From NCBI GenBank assembly GCA_965153355.1, contig OZ231126.1:32240001-32304000 (forward strand): a stretch of DNA of 64,000 nucleotides, read 5' to 3'. This DNA comes from Flaccisagitta enflata (lineage: Eukaryota > Chaetognatha > Sagittoidea > Aphragmophora). A program made the position numbers and the translations under genes. The notes beneath the pieces were generated by a model. The model had not been told where the DNA came from. It saw only the letters and a program-made list of their open reading frames with translations, and did not search any database. Of the stretch, positions 61,370 through 64,000 are shown in pieces. How positions within the stretch are numbered: the stretch's first letter is position 1; the number at the start of each line of letters is the position of its first letter.

Positions 61370-62253
61370 GAGTCAAGGACAGTCCTGGGGGGGTAGCCAT
61401 AGTAATTCTATGGAGCCTTCTCAGGTAACTCTCAGGTTATTCTCAGGTAACTCTCAGGTAATTCTCAGGTGATTCTCAGGTTATTCTCAGGTTATTCTCA
61501 GGTGATTCCAAGGTGACTCGAAGGCTTTTTTTGGTTCAAAGGTCGTTTTAAGTATTTCTATGGTAATTCTTGGGTGTGGAAAGGATAACCTAATTATCTA
61601 CACATTTTTCAAAAAGGGGGGAGGTAATTGGCCTGCCGATGTCGACGTCGATGTCGACACAGGACAAAATATTTGTCACTTTTGTTTTCCCGTAACAGCC
61701 GTCTACGTCGACGTCGATTTAGAATTTCTTTTTTTAACTTTTTCCTTTGCTTTTGATGCCGATGTCGACGTCGATGTCGATGCATTACAAGGTTTATTAA
61801 AATATTTTGGGCCTGCAACTATCGCCGACGTCGATGTCGACGTCGACGTCGACTTAGATTCCGTCTTGAGTCAAGACTCAAGTGACTCAAGTCAAGTCCC
61901 AAGTCCCAGCGTTATTCTAAACTAAGTCCAGTCAAGACTTACTCACGTCATTCAAATGCTGCCTAAGTCGAAGTCGACGTCGACGTCGACATTGACATCA
62001 TCATCAACGACGTGAGCAAAAAGGTCCATTTTCCCCAAGAAGTATTTTGCATGTCGACGTCGATGTCGACGTCAATGTTGATCGTTATCCTAATGTTTTT
62101 TTTTCAAGTTGCATGACAAAATGAGAATATGAGAATATATGTCACTGACGACGACAATGACAACAACAATGACGTTGTCGATGTTGACGTCGACGGAGAT
62201 GTCGAGAACAACTCTCAGGTTAATTCACATAGCCCCCTGACTGTCCATGTCAG
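61370..62253 (+). mobile_element. Seven-block GACGTC TIR element, copy 3
   Basis: Perfect 8-bp duplications AACTTTGG at 61362-61369 and 62254-62261. Start GAGTCAAGGACAGTCCTGGG, end CCCTGACTGTCCATGTCAG. The 11-bp CTCAGGTTATT array, hexamer blocks (from about 61637, 61706, 61758, 61823, 61967, 62052 and 62176) and spacers align with copies 1 and 2. It is more diverged and has a short AAGTCAAGACTCA-type insertion at about 61862-61945. Confidence 0.9.
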
Positions 62254-62261
62254 AACTTTGG

Positions 62262-62755
62262 TTTTTAAATGCGCTATTTTAACTGTTTAAGCAGATAATT
62301 TTTTCTACTGGTTGGCTAGTTTGTCTGTTGGTGTCTCCATACATTGAGGCTATTCAGAAATACAGTATTTGATATTTTTAAGATAAACTGAAACTAAAAC
62401 TGATTGTATGATAATTTGACCCTATGACCCTATGACCCTATTAACTCGATTAGATCATATGCGCTTTCGTATCCCGAATTTTCTTTTCAAAAGGAAAAGA
62501 AACACAAAAAGAATATTAAAAAAACACAACCCAGCCATTGTATTTTCCTTCAAGTAAAGACCTTGACACATACAAAGTTACAAACACATACAAAGTTACA
62601 AACACAAACAAGGACAAGAGTTGTCCAATTGATACGTCCTCTTTGGATACCTGACATAAATAAATAAAACTTTGAAAAATCAATCAATTAATTGGACAGA
62701 CAGTCAGACAGTCAGACATAGCTATTAACACACATTCCTTAAGGGATGCGAGGTG
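62262..62755. other. Unassigned DNA
   Basis: Short duplications only (CCCTATGA at 62420-62440, ACACATACAAAGTTACAA at 62566-62602). No gene. Confidence 0.45.
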
Positions 62756-62759
62756 GTTC

Positions 62760-63040
62760 TCCATGATTGTCTTAGGGCGTGTTTCTGGTGAAGATGAAAA
62801 ACGTGTTTGTTCCTGTGAAAAGCGTTTACAGCATGAACACATATCCCACGAGGGAGTGAGCGAAGTGAGTGAGCGAGCCCGTGAACAGAGAAAGCGTAGC
62901 AAAACAGAGCGCTGCAGAGCGAGTGAGCAGAGTGAGCGGAGTGAGCGGAGTGAGCGGTACGAGCGAACGAATGTAGCGAGCGCTCGAGCGTCCGAGGGGC
63001 CCGTTAAAAACGCAATTGTCTGTGACTAGAAACCCGCCCT
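62760..63040 (+). repeat. Dispersed repeat with GAGTGAGCGGA array, second copy
   Basis: In opposite orientation to 11975-12335: GGGAGTGAGCGAAGTGAGTG, GCGTAGCAAAACAGAGCG, GAGTGAGCGGAGTGAGC, then GTTAAAAACGCAATTGTCTG and TGACTAGAAACCCGCCC. End words GGGCGTGTTTCTGG and CTAGAAACCCGCCC are inverted, suggesting a TIR element of about 270 bp, but no target duplication is visible. Confidence 0.65.
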
Positions 63041-63343
63041 TATTCTGAAAAAAATCGCGCACACGAGCACTCTTAGACGTATATACCATTACTTAAGCCA
63101 TACAAATCGGAATTCTGCGTGTACACATGTATACCATCAAAGTCATACTAATCAGAATTCTGCGTGTACATAATGTATAATGTTTACGAGTTCCCTTTTT
63201 TTGGTGCCATTGTTTGGTTTGTTTGGATTTAGCTTTGTAAATCTTTTTGCCGCATTTCCATTTTTTGGAGTGACAACTAAGTTGGTATTTGGACTCCAAA
63301 GGTTGTATTGGATTTTTGCGACCCTTGACTTGTGGCGTGGAAT

Positions 63344-63390
<47 letters not shown>

Positions 63391-64000
63391 GCGCCCTCTT
63401 TTCCTTATTCTTTGCCAACTGTTGTCATCGAAATGTTTATGCATTGAATGGAAATTATGAAATATTCTGATGTGCGCTGTTAAAAGTCAAACCTTTCGTC
63501 TATGCATGGACAAGCATTGTCTGTCTCTGACACGTACATGACCTAAACACTGCCATTATTTTCTCGTTGGTAATTTCCTTTCATGCATTCAAAGAGATAT
63601 ATGTCATTTAAATACAGTTTAGCTTCACTAGAGCGCACCCGCTAATAAGGCATCCCTCGCTTCATGGCATGTTTTCAAAAGTCCCAACTTTTGTCCCTTA
63701 ATTCCTTTGTAGATAAGCCCCGTACATAGGGCACCCGCCTATTAGGCAAATTTCACTATAGCGCATGAAAAATGGGATTTTTGATAGATATTTTGCTCGC
63801 TTTGAAGGCATCAGACAAGCAAATTGAGGCGATGGCTAAAAAAAGGTTGGAAAAGAGGGCAAAATACCAATGAGGGAGAGGATTAAGAAGAAGAGTGAAA
63901 ACTCGATTTGCCAACGTCTCCATGTTGGTGTGCGAATGACATTTTCACCAAAAATAGTTGCTACCTTGCTAGGTTTAAGATCGATGAAAGAGACTTACTG
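63041..64000. other. Unassigned DNA with a poly(A) tract
   Basis: A 44-bp A-run lies at about 63346-63389. CAGAATTCTGCGTGTACA-like words occur twice at 63109-63170. No gene is supported to the end of the window. Confidence 0.45.

Overview
This window looks like accessory, gene-poor nuclear DNA from a eukaryote, most likely an invertebrate metazoan. It holds long AG/CT, GT/CA and trinucleotide microsatellites, minisatellites, non-LTR retrotransposons of animal type (an APE-type RTE-like element, an R4/Dong-like element with a restriction-like endonuclease, and an L1/Tx1-type ORF1 protein), and many non-autonomous DNA transposons. I cannot name the species. I found no convincing host protein-coding gene, rRNA, tRNA or CRISPR array. 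Nearly all long open frames away from 34.4-37.6 kb are translations of simple repeats.

Layout. 0-5 kb: a LINE-derived short element, a TIR element, and a 60-bp minisatellite split by a 2.4-kb hAT-like insertion. 5-9.4 kb: three foldback elements head-to-tail, each enclosing a 20/21-bp satellite, then a TA-flanked palindromic-end MITE. 9.5-12.3 kb: LINE-derived element, then two hAT-like MITEs (1.07 kb and 130 bp) with perfect 8-bp target duplications. 12.4-20.8 kb: microsatellites and a 35-bp minisatellite. 20.8-21.8 kb: a decayed ORF1 gene on the minus strand. 22-27 kb: more foldback elements. 24.6-30.1 kb: mostly GAA/TTC and other simple repeats. 30.9-31.7, 44.8-45.7, 54.5-55.3 and 61.4-62.3 kb: four copies of a TIR element with 8-bp target duplications and seven internal hexamer blocks. 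33.98-37.76 kb: the RTE-like LINE with a 1082-codon ORF. 40.8-42.7 kb: a broken R4-like element. 44.8-52.9 kb: nested transposons, including a 2.85-kb palindromic hAT-like element.

How the parts relate. At least ten short elements share both the 5' leader and the 3' terminal hairpin of the RTE-like LINE, so they are probably its non-autonomous partners. Their 3' hairpins keep pairing while their bases change, which points to selection on an RNA structure. The DNA elements carry no recognisable transposase, so they must have been moved by proteins encoded elsewhere. The most unusual systems are the seven-block GACGTC/GCCGAT elements, the foldback-satellite elements, and the LINE/short-element partnership.
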